A DNA stretch of 64,000 bases from Globodera rostochiensis (GCA_018350325.1 JAEVLN010000040.1:186001-250000); one strand, 5' to 3'. Shown: positions 47,814-59,845, counted from the first letter of the stretch. Notes: generated by a model not told the origin, from the letters alone. Numbers and translations are program-made.

Positions 47814-48700
47814 ATGATCAAAGTTTATTCTCTGGCATTCTGGTTTGTGCTGATTGGCACAGTTTTTGCCGACTTCAAAAAATGCTCCAAGAACAAAGCA
47901 TTTGATGGGCCGGACAATAATGTGCTGTTAAAGCTTTTCACGGAAAGTCAGTTGGAGGACGAGGAGTTGAAGCAGTTCGTGTGCGACCTCAGCGAGCATC
48001 AAATTGTGATCGGGGCGGCATTTGACGATCAGGCACAGGTGATTATTAATCGATCAGTAATGATCAGAAAAACTGATCAGAATCAAAGGACCTTCTTAAA
48101 ATTAACTTTTCAGGGTTTACCACCAACGATAAGACAATCTTTGAACGAGGAATATGCATTTTTGAAGTCGCTTGATCAGTTTGACAAACCAATGGCAAAA
48201 TTGCTGCACAAATTGCACAAATCCATTAGTGCCTTAAAGCAATCAATTAATGAAGGTATAAATTTAAATTTAAATTTAAAATATTTGTAAAAGAATAAAA
48301 TTCAGGAATTACTGTCGAAAATTCCGAGCTTAAAGCAATAAAAAGTGAATTGGTTCAAACACTCCGTTTGTTGGCCAATCGTTGGCAAATTCCGGCAGAT
48401 GAAATTGTGCCAATGGAAAAGAAAATGGGCCAAGAGAGTCTGTTGAGGGAATTGGCCAAACTTTGGAACGAATACAAACGCCAAAATTGGCAAAATGACC
48501 ACAAATGTAAATTATAAATTAAAATATCATTTTTAATTTAAATAATAAAAAATTTAGCTAATGAAAAGTGCAATTATAAAAAGAACAAACACAAAAAACG
48601 AATGCTTCAACTAATGATGAATTTGTCGAACGATGGAAGCGGTGAATTGGCTGACTTGAAAAGCGCAAAAAGTTGGCTTATTCATAAAAAAATAATTTAA
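47814..48700 (+). CDS. Secreted protein of unknown family, plus-strand paralogue (4 exons, 236 aa)
   Basis: Exons: 47814-48038, 48114-48255, 48306-48506, 48558-48700, summing to 711 nt (237 codons) with consistent phases 0, 1, 1. The N-terminus MIKVYSLAFWFVLIGTVFA is a signal peptide, followed by DFKKC. The mature protein is Leu/Lys/Glu-rich and mostly helical in appearance (ELKQFVCDLSEHQIVIG, LHKLHKSISALKQSINE, QESLLRELAKLWNEYKRQ) with a Lys-rich C-terminal exon. It keeps the same exon structure as the copy at 58124-59014. I do not recognise the family. Position between a galectin-like secreted protein and a membrane protein, all duplicated together, suggests a functional cluster. Confidence 0.8.
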
Positions 48701-48845
48701 AAATTGCATTTAAAAAGAAAATAAGTAAGAATGCTCTATAAAATGTTTAAATATTTTCTGTAAAGATTCATTAGCCTTTTAAATGTAAGCAAATTTTTCC
48801 ATTTTTTTTTTTTAATTTTTGCCTCATTTAAATTTGTTGTGGCAG

Positions 48846-50202
48846 AGCGCCAACAACGCCGCCGAGGAAGACGAAAGATACCAACGATCCATATCAGTAC
48901 CACAAATAAAATTGCCATAATTTGTGTACTTTTGATGCTTGTGTGCATATTTAACATTGCCATGTTCTGTTGGTACAACAATTGTTACGACTGTTGTTGC
49001 TGCTCCAACTGTTGTTGTTCTTGCAACGATCTGGAAATTGGCATGCCGATGCACACCGCCGAACTCGCCGACAACCAAGGTGGGTGGAGGGGGAGGGGGG
49101 GGGGGGGCTACACCGGTCTGAATCCGCCCACGATGGTTTATTCAGTCCCGTACTGAACCTAAGCCTAAGCCTAAGCCTAGCTTAGACCAAGCTTAGGCTT
49201 AGGCTTAGCCTAAGACGTTGAGGGGATTCGGGAAGTTTTGGCTGTGGGGGGATTCGGGCGGGGGAATTCAGACCGGAAGCGGTGGGGGCAGCCAGCAGGG
49301 CGCGTGCATTGTGTTGCTAACAGGGGTGGTCACGGATAGCTGGATGTCCGGATATCCGCGGATATATTATCCGGATATGGATGGATATGGAATTTTAAAA
49401 CTGGGACGGATACAAATGGATATGGATATGAAAATACAACTTATCCGCGGATATATCGCGCTGTATATCCGCGGATATCCGGATAACGGATATTAATTTC
49501 GAAAAATGAGACGGATACAAAGGCCGCGGATATATCCGGACACGGATTTAAAAATATGTATCCATGACCACCCCTGCTGGTTCCTAATAGCGTCTCTTAA
49601 AATTGATCTGATTGATCAGGGTTCGACGGATCAGCTCAGAACCCTTTAAAATCAACGGATCACAATCTGCCCAGAGAAGGCCTGCCTGCTGATCACATCA
49701 TACAAGGAACAGGTCGCGCGAGCAGTTCAGTGTCTGCACATCAAATCTGATCACTGATCAAAAACAGTGATCAATTCTAAGAATGGTTTTCTCTGAAATC
49801 AAAAATCCTAACCCATTACTGATCAAAAGATCAGGTCTACCTATTTATTATCAATATGATCAAACCCAACCCACAATATAAGACTTATGATCGATCAATG
49901 GATCAAAATTTAAAAATGTAAAATTTTTGCTCAAAATTATCCCAACTTCTTGTATGCTATGTAGAGTTGAACCATTATCAGCACCAACAACTCTCCAACG
50001 CCTTCATTTGTTTTTGTCAGGACCTGAGGCTGCTGCAGCAACACCTGTTCATGGCAAAAGTCAACCACATGGAGCAGAAGGAATGTCGCCGCCGGCGGCG
50101 CCAGCTTTGTCCGCTGAACATGAACACGTGCCGTCATACCCCCCCGGGGACAACATGGCGACAAGTGCGACAACTCACGCAGCGTCGGGTAGCACAAAAT
50201 GA
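48846..50202 (+). CDS. Small single-pass membrane protein with Cys cluster and Pro/Ala-rich tail
   Basis: Exon 48846-49079 (acceptor ttgtggcag) reads ERQQRRRGRRK, a hydrophobic segment IAIICVLLMLVCIFNIAMF, then a Cys cluster (CYDCCCCSNCCCSC) and a gtgggt donor. Phase 1 then joins 50021-50202 (acceptor ttttgtcag), reading GPEAAAATPVHGKSQPHG and ending in TGA. The start exon was not resolved: an ATG is needed upstream of 48846, but the candidate at 48784 is followed by TAA. The 941-bp intron holds a telomere-like block and a MITE-like element. The paralogue at 54337-58037 keeps the basic ERQQRRR lead and the membrane segment but not the Cys cluster or tail. Confidence 0.6.
49155..49213. repeat. 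Interstitial TTAGGC repeat, inverted pair
   Basis: cctaagcctaagcctaagcc is followed within 15 bp by its inverse gcttaggcttaggctta, forming a hairpin of the nematode telomere hexamer. Confidence 0.75.
49321..49576. mobile_element. hAT-like element made of ggatat words
   Basis: Ends CAGGGGTGGTCA and, inverted, TGACCACCCCTG (typical hAT-like termini). The interior consists of ggatatccg and ccgcggatat words that fold back on themselves. No clear target duplication. Confidence 0.65.
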
Positions 50203-53200
50203 ATTTTAAATAATAAATTTAAATTATTAAAAGTGTGTGAACAGTGGAGGAGTTTGAAAGCTTACAACGAGTAGAAGCTTTCAAAAGCAAAAGCTAAGCG
50301 ATTGGCCAAATCTCACAAAAAGTTATGGCCAGAAAACGCTGTTTTGGCCACAATTGGCCATACCTTTGAGAACTGTCCAATAGCTTGGTTTTGCGTTTGA
50401 AAGCTTCTACTTATTGCATGCTTTCAAAATATTGAAAATGTTTGATTTGGTTAGATTTGAAAAAAGTTATAAAATATGGACAAAAATGCCAAAAGCCAAA
50501 AAAGCAATCTTTTTCTTTTCATTGCAAAATAGATATTTAACTGTTGTGGTAACAATGGAAAAATCATGCACATACAAACAGCTCGATTTTTGAAAAAATA
50601 AAAATTGACATTTTTTTTCTAAATAATTAACTTACGTAAAAAAAGGTTGCTTCAATCAATGAACATTTTTTGAGGTTTTTTTTTTCATTAAAATCAGGAT
50701 TTTGGTGCCCAAAGTCCATAAGTCGGTGACAAATTGACACAATACATTTAAAAAAATATCAATATTTTATTTAACATTAATTTTCAATAATAATAATAAT
50801 ATTATTAATAATAATTAAAGAGACGGTAGCAAATGGCGGCACCGGAGCAGCATTGTTTGATCCTCCGTCACCGTGAAAGAAAGAAAATTGGAGCAGCAAA
50901 AGGACGACATTTTGAATGATTTTCCATTAGAGGACTTTTTGCTTCAAAGGCTTCTTCGACCTACAAAAATGTCTCTAAATTAAAAACAACGAAAAAAAGT
51001 GTCCATTTTTAGGCATTTGTGGCCACAAATTTGTTAAGGTTTTTATTAGGATAAGTACAGGGTCAGGTTTAAACCGGGGGTTCCCGGTTTTCGGCTAACA
51101 ATAGGGGGAACCCTTTCAATTTTCAAATTCGTAAATTTTGGACTAAACAAATTTCGTTAAATTCTAAAATTTTCCCGCCGGTGCCTACTGGCAAATAAGA
51201 ACAAAAACTTTTAAACGTTCTAAAATTGGATAAAAAAACATTTGGCATAAATGTGAATTGTTAAATCAGGGGTCGTATCGAAAAATTTTCAAAATCAGTA
51301 CATTGGAATCAAAATAGGTATCAAATTTTGGGGTCAAAAATCAGTACATTTAAAAAAATGGCTCAAAATATGTAGTAAATGTTTAATTTTTGGATCTCAA
51401 TGTGCGTTTTTAATCATATTTCTCTCCATCAACAATTTTTCTCAAGAATTCGGGATTGGAAATTGTAGCTTTTCACATGAATTTTTGAGTTTTGCCAATT
51501 TTCAGTTTTCCAAAATACTTGGATTATGTTGTTGGTGGGTCCGACGGCGCCGACAGGTGCTGTCGGGAAATTTTTTTTTATAACGTTTTTGTTAAGAAAA
51601 TTTTGGTAAAATCTTAAGTTTTTCCAAAATTTTGAACATTTCGCAAACATTGCCGATTTTCGTTTTTTCAAAAATGCCATTTTTTTTGTTGCGAATTCTG
51701 CTTTAGTAGGGGGGGGGGTCGGCGGTGCCGAGAAAATTTTTGAATTTTTGACGAAATTTGATACGAAAATTGGTCCAAAAATGCGAATTATCCTGAAAAT
51801 CAGTACAAAATCAGTACGCCGAGCTGAAATCAGTACATTTCTGATAAATAAGTACAGATACGACCTCTGATTTAAATCAGGGCTCCCAAAACTAAATTTT
51901 TTTTTGAAAAAAGAACATTTTAAACATTAAACTCAGACATCGTTAAACCTTCAAATAAAAAAATTTCCCGGTGGTTGGACCTTCCCATTCATAATTCCTA
52001 AAAAGCTTCAAAAAATTATCGTATTTTCAAATTTTTGGATGCAAATCTTTTAACAAATTGAGTCAAAATTCAAAATTTTCCGACCCCCCCCCCCAGAAGT
52101 AAAAGCAGAATGCTCAAAAAATATTGTGGTTTTTGAAGAAGCATCGCTAATAAATTTTTGGATGCGGGGAGAGTGGGTTCGAGAAAATGTTAAATTTTTG
52201 ACTGAAAACAATAATTTTCGCAATTTTTGATGTAAAAAGTCAAATAAAAAGTATTGAATTTATTAATTTGAAATAAAATTTTTGGCAAAATGATTAATAC
52301 TGTACAATTTATAATTTTATCAAGAAAACTCATAAAGCTGGTAATAGTGGGGGGGGGCGTAGAATTCGAATAACCTCCATTTCAACCAATTCCAAACCCC
52401 CCCCCCCCAGCAGATTCAGAACATTTTTGCAAAAATTCAATTTTCCAACAAACAATTTTGGCCTCAAAATCCTTCAAAAAGCATCAATTCGATCATTAAA
52501 CTTTCCATTTTGTTAATTAAATGTGTTTTTTTAATGATTTTCTCTAATCTGTGCAATTTTGAATGTTTTGGTTTAATTTGACTGTATTTGAATAAAGTGT
52601 TTTGATCAACGATGCCATTTTTAGGCTTCAAAAACATGAAATTTATCAATCATTTCTTAAAAATAAAAAAATTCTAGAGAAAAACTGACGATTTTTTTTT
52701 TGAAATATTAAAAATGCTTGAAAAATCGGTCTTAAAACGTTCGATTTTATGGGCTGGGTGTGCATTTTTGGGCAATAAATTTTCGAAAAAATGTCAAAAA
52801 ATAGGCTCAAAAGTTCAAAAAAGTCGCCAAAAATGTCGAAATAGGCACAAAAAATTCTTCAAATACCTAAAATAGGCGACGCGAAAATCCCAAAATAGGG
52901 GTTTTTAGGTCCAAATAAGCCTCGTTTAAAACGACAAAATTTTTGACTAAAAAATCTAAAAAATCTTTTTTCAGTTTTTTGTTGTTTTTTCTGTTTTTGT
53001 TTAACTTTTGGGTTCACCCTGAAATTGAGGGTTTCTGAAATATTTGGCCAAATAAAATTTAAATTAGTCAAGTTTGGAGAACAGTTTTAATTAGTAAATT
53101 TTTTACTAACAAAAGCAACAGTGTGTGAACAAAATGCCATTTAAGCGATCCAAAAATATTTTTGCCATCAAAAAATGCTTCCGACTTCTATCAAACAATT

Positions 53201-54000
53201 GTGCAACCGTCTGAAATAGAAATTTTACTTGAAACATGCAATTAAATTACAAAAAATAATTATTTTTAATATAATTTTTTCAATCAAATCAATCAAATTT
53301 TATTTTTTATATCATTTGTTTGCATTTTTTTAGTGTCAATTAAGTTTTTTGATAAAATTAGCTCAAAAATTGTGTTGTTTCTTTTTTGACCATTTTGAAA
53401 ATGCATATTTTTGAATCAAATTTATTAAAAAAAATAAAGTTTTTGCATATTTTGGAGCTTTTTGTTTGCAAAAATTGTTTAAAAACGCCATTTTTGGTGA
53501 AAATAAATCAGGGATGCGATCTCAAAATTTTCAAAAGCATTATTGAGCACCAAAAAGCATCAAATTCAATATTTTCTTCATTAAAATCAAATATTTCATT
53601 AAACAATAGCTTCATTCGCGAATTTTTTTAACCAATTTTTTGTGCGCAATTTTTCAAAAATTTGATGACTCATTTGAATTCAATTTCATATAAAGTAATA
53701 AATTTTTGTTGTACAAATTCTGAAACTGTCATAGAAAATTCAATTTTAACTGCTTATTGTTGAACAATTTTGTCCAAAAATCACGTTTTATGCGTTCATT
53801 TTTAAGTAACATTATGCCAAAATTCAAAAATTGTTAAGCATTTTTTTGTTGAAATTTTCATTTATTTTCCAAAACGTCTACAAAGCTCCTAAAAACGACA
53901 AAAAGCATCATTTTCAAACAAAAAGAAGAATCATTGGCTTACCAAAAAACCACAAAATGATGCTAAAGCATCAGATATCGCATCCCTGATATAAATGCCA
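50203..54000. other. Long AT-rich stretch with little coding signal
   Basis: Only one exon-like piece was noticed: minus strand 50868-50960, with an acceptor, VEEAFEAKSPLMENHSKC and a TGA. The rest is poly-A/T-rich with scattered gtcggcggtgccg fragments (51530, 51720) also seen elsewhere. An aataataataatattatt tract lies near 50790. Confidence 0.4.
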
Positions 54001-54004
54001 TCCC

Positions 54005-54515
54005 TAATCATAATGTTTGATTTTTGTTTATTTTTTAATTAGATTTTTGTTTATTTTTTAATTAGATTTCTGTTTATTTTTTAATTAGATTTTTGTTTAT
54101 TTTTTAATTAGATTTCTGTTTATTTTTTAATTAGATTTTTGTTTATTTCAATTAGATTAATGTTTATTTTAATTAGATTTTTGTTTATTTTAATTAAATT
54201 TATGTTTATTTTAATTAAATTTTTGTTTATTTTTTTAATTAGATTTTTGTTTATTTTTTAAATAGATTTCTGTTTATTTTTTAATTAGATTTTTATTTCA
54301 ATTAGATTTTTGTTTATTTTTTAATTAGATTTTTGTTTATTTTTTAATTAGATTTTTGTTTATTTCAATTAGATTTTTGTTTATAATTAAATTTTTGCTT
54401 ATTTTAATTAGATTTTTATTTATTTTAATTTGATTTTTGTTTATTTTAATTAAATTTTTATTTATTTTAATTAGATTTTTGTTTATTTTAATTAAATTTT
54501 TGCTTATTTTAAACC
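54005..54515. repeat. ~23-bp AT-rich minisatellite (ttttgtttattttttaattagat)
   Basis: More than twenty units. On the minus strand the units read NLIKINK in the frame that follows exon 54608, so the array could in principle be translated. Confidence 0.9.
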
Positions 54516-57500
54516 ACCGACGTTCATCCTCTTCCTCGTATCCCGGAGGTAGAGGAACAAATCTGCCGGGTGATGGAGGTTGTCCAAGGTGTTGATTATT
54601 CGGATAATCTGCAAAATAATGGGCAAACGTCAATTTTATAAATTTAATTTTAAAGCTTCTCCTTACATCGAATCCCCACAAAGTCACTTGACGAAGTGCG
54701 AGCGTCCTAATTTTAGACAGAAAGTCCGGAACAAATTTTGGGCTTTTAACCGAGAAAACCCCCCGGGGGTATCTTCCTTCAATTTCTTAATCCCGCGGCT
54801 CTCCAATTTTTGCATTAAAAAATCTCATTGTTTGTCGGTGGCCGGGGAAAATACGACACCAGAAAATGCGACACCGGAAAATGCGACACCGGAAAATGCG
54901 ACACCAAGGTGGAAAATGCGACACCGGAAAATGCGACACCGGAAAATGCGACACCGGAAAATGCGACACCAGAAAATGCGACCCTAGAAAATGGGACACC
55001 GGAATATGCGACACTGGAAAATACGACACTAAGAAAATGTTTTTAAATAGATCTGAGTGTCAAATTCTAAGTCTACTACGAAATAAAAGGCCGCGTAGTG
55101 GCTCGCCTACAGCGAGCCGATGACGAAGCAAGTAGAGGGGAAAGACGGAGGGCGGCGGGCCACTGTTTTATGCCTAAGCCTAAGCCTAGGGTGGCTTAGG
55201 CGTAAGCCTAACGAACTCCAAGCCAGGGTGGCTTGGGCTAACAAACCCCTAAGTCTCTAACTTTTCCCCAGTTATTCTATCCGGCTTTGGTGTTACCTAA
55301 AAGTCGGGTTTTCCTTAATTTTCAAAAATTTCAATAGATTCAAAAATTTTCTTTTAAATTAATGTCGCATTTTCTATCGGTGTCGCATTTTATTGTGGTG
55401 TCGCATTTTCCGGGCGCCGTTTTGTCAAGCTCTGCGAGGCTATCTATCTGTATTCAATCAATTCCATAATTTTTAATTGTTTAAATTATTGTTTATATAA
55501 CCAAATCAAGATTTAATCGCACAAAAAATTAAAATTAAAAAAAAAAAATCAGGACTTGACGGACGATTTTCACGATGATTAGATCGACGAGTGTTTCGAT
55601 TTCCACCATGTCCATAAGTTGAGGATCGATGGCCGCCATCTGTAAATGATCAAAGATTAAGGTACAAATTTGATCAGAAGATTTATTTTATATAATATGA
55701 TCTAATTTATCATTATGATTGTTATTTATTTGATCCGAAAATTGCTAAATTTGATCAAAAGACCAATTCTATTTATAATATTACGAAATTTTTACCTAAA
55801 AATTTAATAAAATTGTAATATATTTTTGGAATTCCATTGCTTAGTTATAACTTATGATTGTTATTTTTGTTCAGGACTTTTAGTTGGCATTTTTGTTATT
55901 AATTTCTTATGAAAAATGCTAAAAAATCCAAAAAATGCAACAACAAAAATTGATTTTTTCTTGGACAAATAACCTTGAAATAAAAATGTTTCTTTCCTAA
56001 AATGTCTGTTTTTGGACGAACAAAAATGTACTCCTAAAAGTCTCTCTTTTTGTTTTGTTTTGTTTAATTTTCAACATTTTTTCGAAAATGTTCACTGAAT
56101 GGAGTGAATTTGTTTAATTTTTAGTTAAAAATAAAAAATTGTGATATCGTTAACGGAAAAAAAATTCTAATTTTGAAATTTAGGTCCTATTTTTAAATTA
56201 AGATTTTAGGTCCTGTAAATCATAGGCCTAGCTATCATTAGTGTTGTTGTTATTCTACGTACAATTATCCATGGATTGATGGCCACGATAAGGCATTGTT
56301 CCTGAACGTTGACCACGTGGCCGTCCACTTTCTAGTGCATTTCCTGGAATTAAGCTCGGGTTGCTGCTCCTTGACCCCTCGGGGGCGGGAAAGGTCAAGG
56401 GTCGGGGGACGAAAACCCCCGATAAAAAAAGTCGGGGATTAGGGTTTTTTCCCCAGCGAAAACCTCGAAAAATAAAAAAGTCGGTACTAACCGTGGCCCC
56501 AAATGGCCGTAATTGACCTAATCTGTGCCATAATTAGTAACCGTGGCCCCAAATGGCCCTAATTGACCTAATCTGTGCCAATTAGTAACCGTGGCCCCAA
56601 ATAGCCATAATTGACCTAATCTGTGCCATAATTAGTAACCGTGGCCCCAAATGGCCGTAATTGACCTAATCTGTGCCATAATTAGTAACCGTGGCCCCAA
56701 ATGGCCGTAATTGACCTAATCTGTGCCATAATTAGTAACCGTGGCCCCAAATGGCCGTAATTGACCTAATCTGTGCCATAATTAGTAACCGTGGCCCCAA
56801 ATAGCCATAATTGACCTAATCTGGGCAATAATTAGTAACCGTGGCCCTAAATGGCCGTAATTGACCTAATCTGTGCCATAATTAGTAACCGTGGCCCCAA
56901 ATAGCCATAATTGACCTAATCTGTGCCATAATTAGTAACCGTGGCCCCAAATGACCGTAATTGACCTAATCTGTGCCATAATTAGTAACCGTGGCCCCAA
57001 ATAGCCATAATTGACCTAATCTGTGCCATAATTAGTAACCGTGGCCCCAAATGGCCGTAATTGACCTAATCTTTGCCATAATTAGTAACCGTGGCCCCAA
57101 ATGGCCGTAATTGACCTAATCTGTGCCATAATTAGTAACCGTGGCCCTAAATGGCCGTAATGGACCTAATCTGTGCCATAATTAGTAACCGTGGCCCCAA
57201 ATAGCCGTAATTGACCTAATCTGTGCCATAATTAGTAACCGTGGCCACAAATGGCCGTAATTGACCTAATCTGTGCCATAATTAGTAACCGTGGCCCCAA
57301 ATGGCCGTAATTGACCTAATCTGTGCCATAATTAGTAACCGTGGCCCCAAATGGCCGTAATTGACCTAATCTGTGCCATAATTAGTAACCGTGGCCCCAA
57401 ATGGCCGTAATTGACCTAATCTGTGCCATAATGGCCGTAATTGACCTAATCTGTGCCATAATTAGTAACCGTGGCCCCAAATGGCCGTAATTGACCTAAT

Positions 57501-58037
57501 CTGTGCCATAATTAGTAACCGTGGCCCCAAATGGCCGTAATTGGCCTAATCTGTGCAATAATTAATAACCGTGGCCCCAAATAGCCATAATTGACCTAAT
57601 CTGTGCCATAATTAGTAACCGTGGCCCCAAATGGCCTAATTGACCTAATCTGTGCCATAAATAGTAACCGTGGCCCCAAATAGCCATAATTGACCTAATC
57701 TGGGCCATAATTAATAACCGTGGCCCTAAATAGCCGTAATTGCCTTAATCTGGTCCATAAATTGACCTTGTGCATAATTAGTAACTGTGGTCCCAAATGG
57801 CCATAATTGACCTAATGCTGATCATTTTTTAAAATTTGTTTTATGATCAGACTCTAAAAAAGAATGCTTTGAGAATTTTACGGCTTGTCGAAGTACCATG
57901 GCCGTCCGAGTATTGGCATCTTTGCAAGCAAGCACATAAGCCCAATGTTAAAATGACAGCCACAACAACCACGGCCGCAATAGCTATGTAGGACTGTGTG
58001 TTCCCACGTTTCTTTCTTCTGCGGCGTTGTTGGCGTT
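54337..58037 (-). CDS. Single-pass membrane protein, minus-strand paralogue, with Gly/Asn/Pro-rich tail
   Basis: Exon 57897-58037 (acceptor ctttgacag) encodes ERQQRRRRKKRGNTQSY and a membrane segment IAIAAVVVVAVILTLGLCAC. The exon is phase 1 at both ends. It joins 56263-56343 (GNALESGRPRGQRSG), 55556-55639 (YGGHRSSTYGHGGNRN, also phase 1-1) and then 54608 downward (YPNNQHLGQPPSPGRFVPLP). The last exon stays open into the AT minisatellite to a stop at 54337, or may end near 54520. A possible start exon is ATGGAAAATAAAA near 58100 with a weak gttaat donor. A short cytosolic basic head and long disordered tail are inferred. The tail cannot be aligned to that of the plus-strand paralogue. Confidence 0.5.
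54850..55035. repeat. 15-bp repeat gaaaatgcgacaccg
   Basis: About twelve units in a presumed intron of the minus-strand membrane-protein gene. Related gtgtcgcattttc words appear inverted at 55365-55410. Confidence 0.85.
55080..55260. repeat. GC-rich block plus telomere-like repeat
   Basis: The aaaggccg...agcgagc...gacggagggc block and the following gcctaagcctaagcctaggg/ccaagccagggtggctt units are the same pair of sequences, in the same order, as at 17310-17775 and 26545-27005. They therefore travel together as one repeat family. Confidence 0.65.
56487..57820. repeat. 50-bp minisatellite (attagtaaccgtggccccaaatggccgtaattgacctaatctgtgccata family)
   Basis: About 26 units, each with attagtaaccgtggcccc, aaatggccgtaattgacc and taatctgtgccata. 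It lies in the intron between 56343 and 57897. Variants (atggccg/atagcca) alternate, and one 25-bp half unit is missing near 57430. Confidence 0.95.
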
Positions 58038-58123
58038 CTGTCAAAGCATAAATTTTAAAATCAAAACAAATATTATTTTTTTTTCTAAAAATTAACTTTT
58101 ATTTTCCATTTTAAAGGCAGATT

Positions 58124-59014
58124 TTAATTTTTTTTTGTTTTTTTATGAATAAGCCAACTTTTTGCGCTTTTCAAGTCGGGCAATCCGCCGCTTCCATCGC
58201 TCGACAAATCCATCATTAGTTGAAGCATTCGTTTTTCGTGTTGGCCCTTTCCATAATTGCTTTCATTAGCTAAATTTTTAAAACTAATAAAATTAAAAAA
58301 TTGATAATTCGAATTTAAATATTTTACAGTTTTGGTCATTTTTCCAATTTTGGCGTTTGTATTCGTTCCAAAGTTTTGCCAATTCCCTCAACAGACTCTC
58401 TTGGCCCATTTTCTTTTCCATTGGCACAATTTCATCTGCCGGAATTTGCCAACGATCGGCCAACAAACGGAGTGTTTGAACCAATTCACTTTTTATTGCT
58501 TTGAGCACGGAATTTTTGACAGTAATTCCTGAATAAAATTGTTTACAAATATTTTAAATTTTTAAATTTAACTATGCCTTCATTAATTGAATGCTTTAAG
58601 GCACTAATGGATTTGTGCAATTTATGCAACAATTCGGCCGCGGGTTTGTCCACCAGTTCGCTCTTTTTCAAAAATTCAAATTCCTCCTTCAGCGATGGAC
58701 TTATCGTTGGTGGTAAACCCTAGAAAGTTTATTTTAAGAGCTCCTTTGATTCTGATCAATTTTCCTGATCATTACTGATCGATCACCTGTGCCTGATCGT
58801 CAAATGCCGCACCGATCACAATTTCATGCTCGCCGAGGTCGCACACGAACTGCTTCAACTCCTCGTCCTCCAACTGACTTTCCTTGAAAAGCTTCAACAG
58901 CACATTATTGCCCGGTCCATCAAATGCCAACGCATCGGAGCATTTTTTGAAGTCGGCAAAAACCGTGCCAATCAGCAGCACAACACAGAATGCCAAAGAA
59001 TACACTTTGATCAT
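58124..59014 (-). CDS. Secreted protein of unknown family, minus-strand paralogue (4 exons, 238 aa)
   Basis: Exons in transcript order: 59014-58787, 58719-58578, 58528-58328, 58269-58124 (228+142+201+146 = 717 nt). The signal peptide is MIKVYSLAFCVVLLIGTVFA. Exon lengths 2 and 3 equal those of the plus-strand paralogue, and the proteins are strongly similar (ESQLEDEELKQFVCDL in both). Differences cluster in exon 2 (KSELVDKPAAELLHKL versus KSLDQFDKPMAKLLHKL). The intron after exon 2 begins with gc (aatgaag|gcatag), where the paralogue has gt. An ATGCCA on the coding strand lies about 150 bp upstream (59166-59171). Confidence 0.8.
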
Positions 59015-59710
59015 TCTTTGTTAAAATTAAAATTATATATTTTTATAAAATTATTTTAATATATGAAAGAAATAATGGATATGTAAAATGAATGAATGGA
59101 TATATAAATAGAATCAATAGATTATATAATCGAATATCAATTATAGTCGTTTTGGTGGTTTCTGTTGGCATTTTTCTTGTTTAAATTATCGCTACAATTT
59201 TTTATTGGTAATCAATGAAATTCGTAAAATAGAAAGCAAATATAGAGGTTAGAGGTTGGATTTTTACAATATGATACGATAATTTATATTATATACACGT
59301 CAGTTAATGAATTTACGCGATCCCCCCGGGTGATTTTGGATCAATCCCCGACACCCGATCCCCGACAGTGCCTTTTCCCCGACAAACACCGATCCCCGTC
59401 ATTTTCCCTCCCCGAACGTCGGAGTGCCAACCCTAGTTTAGAATAAGGTGCAGCCCCGACCCCTCGGGCGGGAAAATCGAGGGCCTGGGTCGAAAACCCC
59501 CGACTAAAAAACGTCGGGGTTCGGGGACGGGGCTAAACCCTAGTTTAGAATATGAACGAACACCTCTCCTCGATGACTAATTTAACATTTTGCTAATTTT
59601 ATTTGTGCTATTTAGTTTTCCCGTTTTTCATGCAAAAGGTGAAAATCGTTTTGTTGTGTAATTTTTTGCGCGAAAATTCAAATTTGGCTTAATGGCGGCA
59701 CCCTTTACAG

Positions 59711-59845
59711 TTTGGTGGCTTCATTAGTCATGAAAGCTGTTTGGTAGTGAACTTTTTGATGTTGAAGCAGTACAAGCACGTCGTCGAACGAATGCTTCCG
59801 GGCAAAAATTTGCTCAATTTTCAATCAAATAAACAGTTCAAGTAG
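59711..59845 (+). CDS. Exon-like stretch, possible last exon of an unrecognised gene
   Basis: After the acceptor accctttacag, 45 codons run to a TAG. They include GGFISHESCLVVNFLMLKQY and KHVVERMLPGKNLLNFQ, with ordinary codon use and no repeat. No upstream exon was found; it could be a gene remnant. Confidence 0.3.
   Translation, partial: FGGFISHESCLVVNFLMLKQYKHVVERMLPGKNLLNFQSNKQFK

Noticed and set aside
54660..54700. Small exon 54663-54703 (DARTSSSDFVGIR) in the minus-strand membrane-protein gene
   Set aside because: It has a gtaagg donor that would join 54608 in phase, but it needs phase 0 on entry and no upstream donor in that phase was found. It was left out of the main model but could be a real alternative exon.
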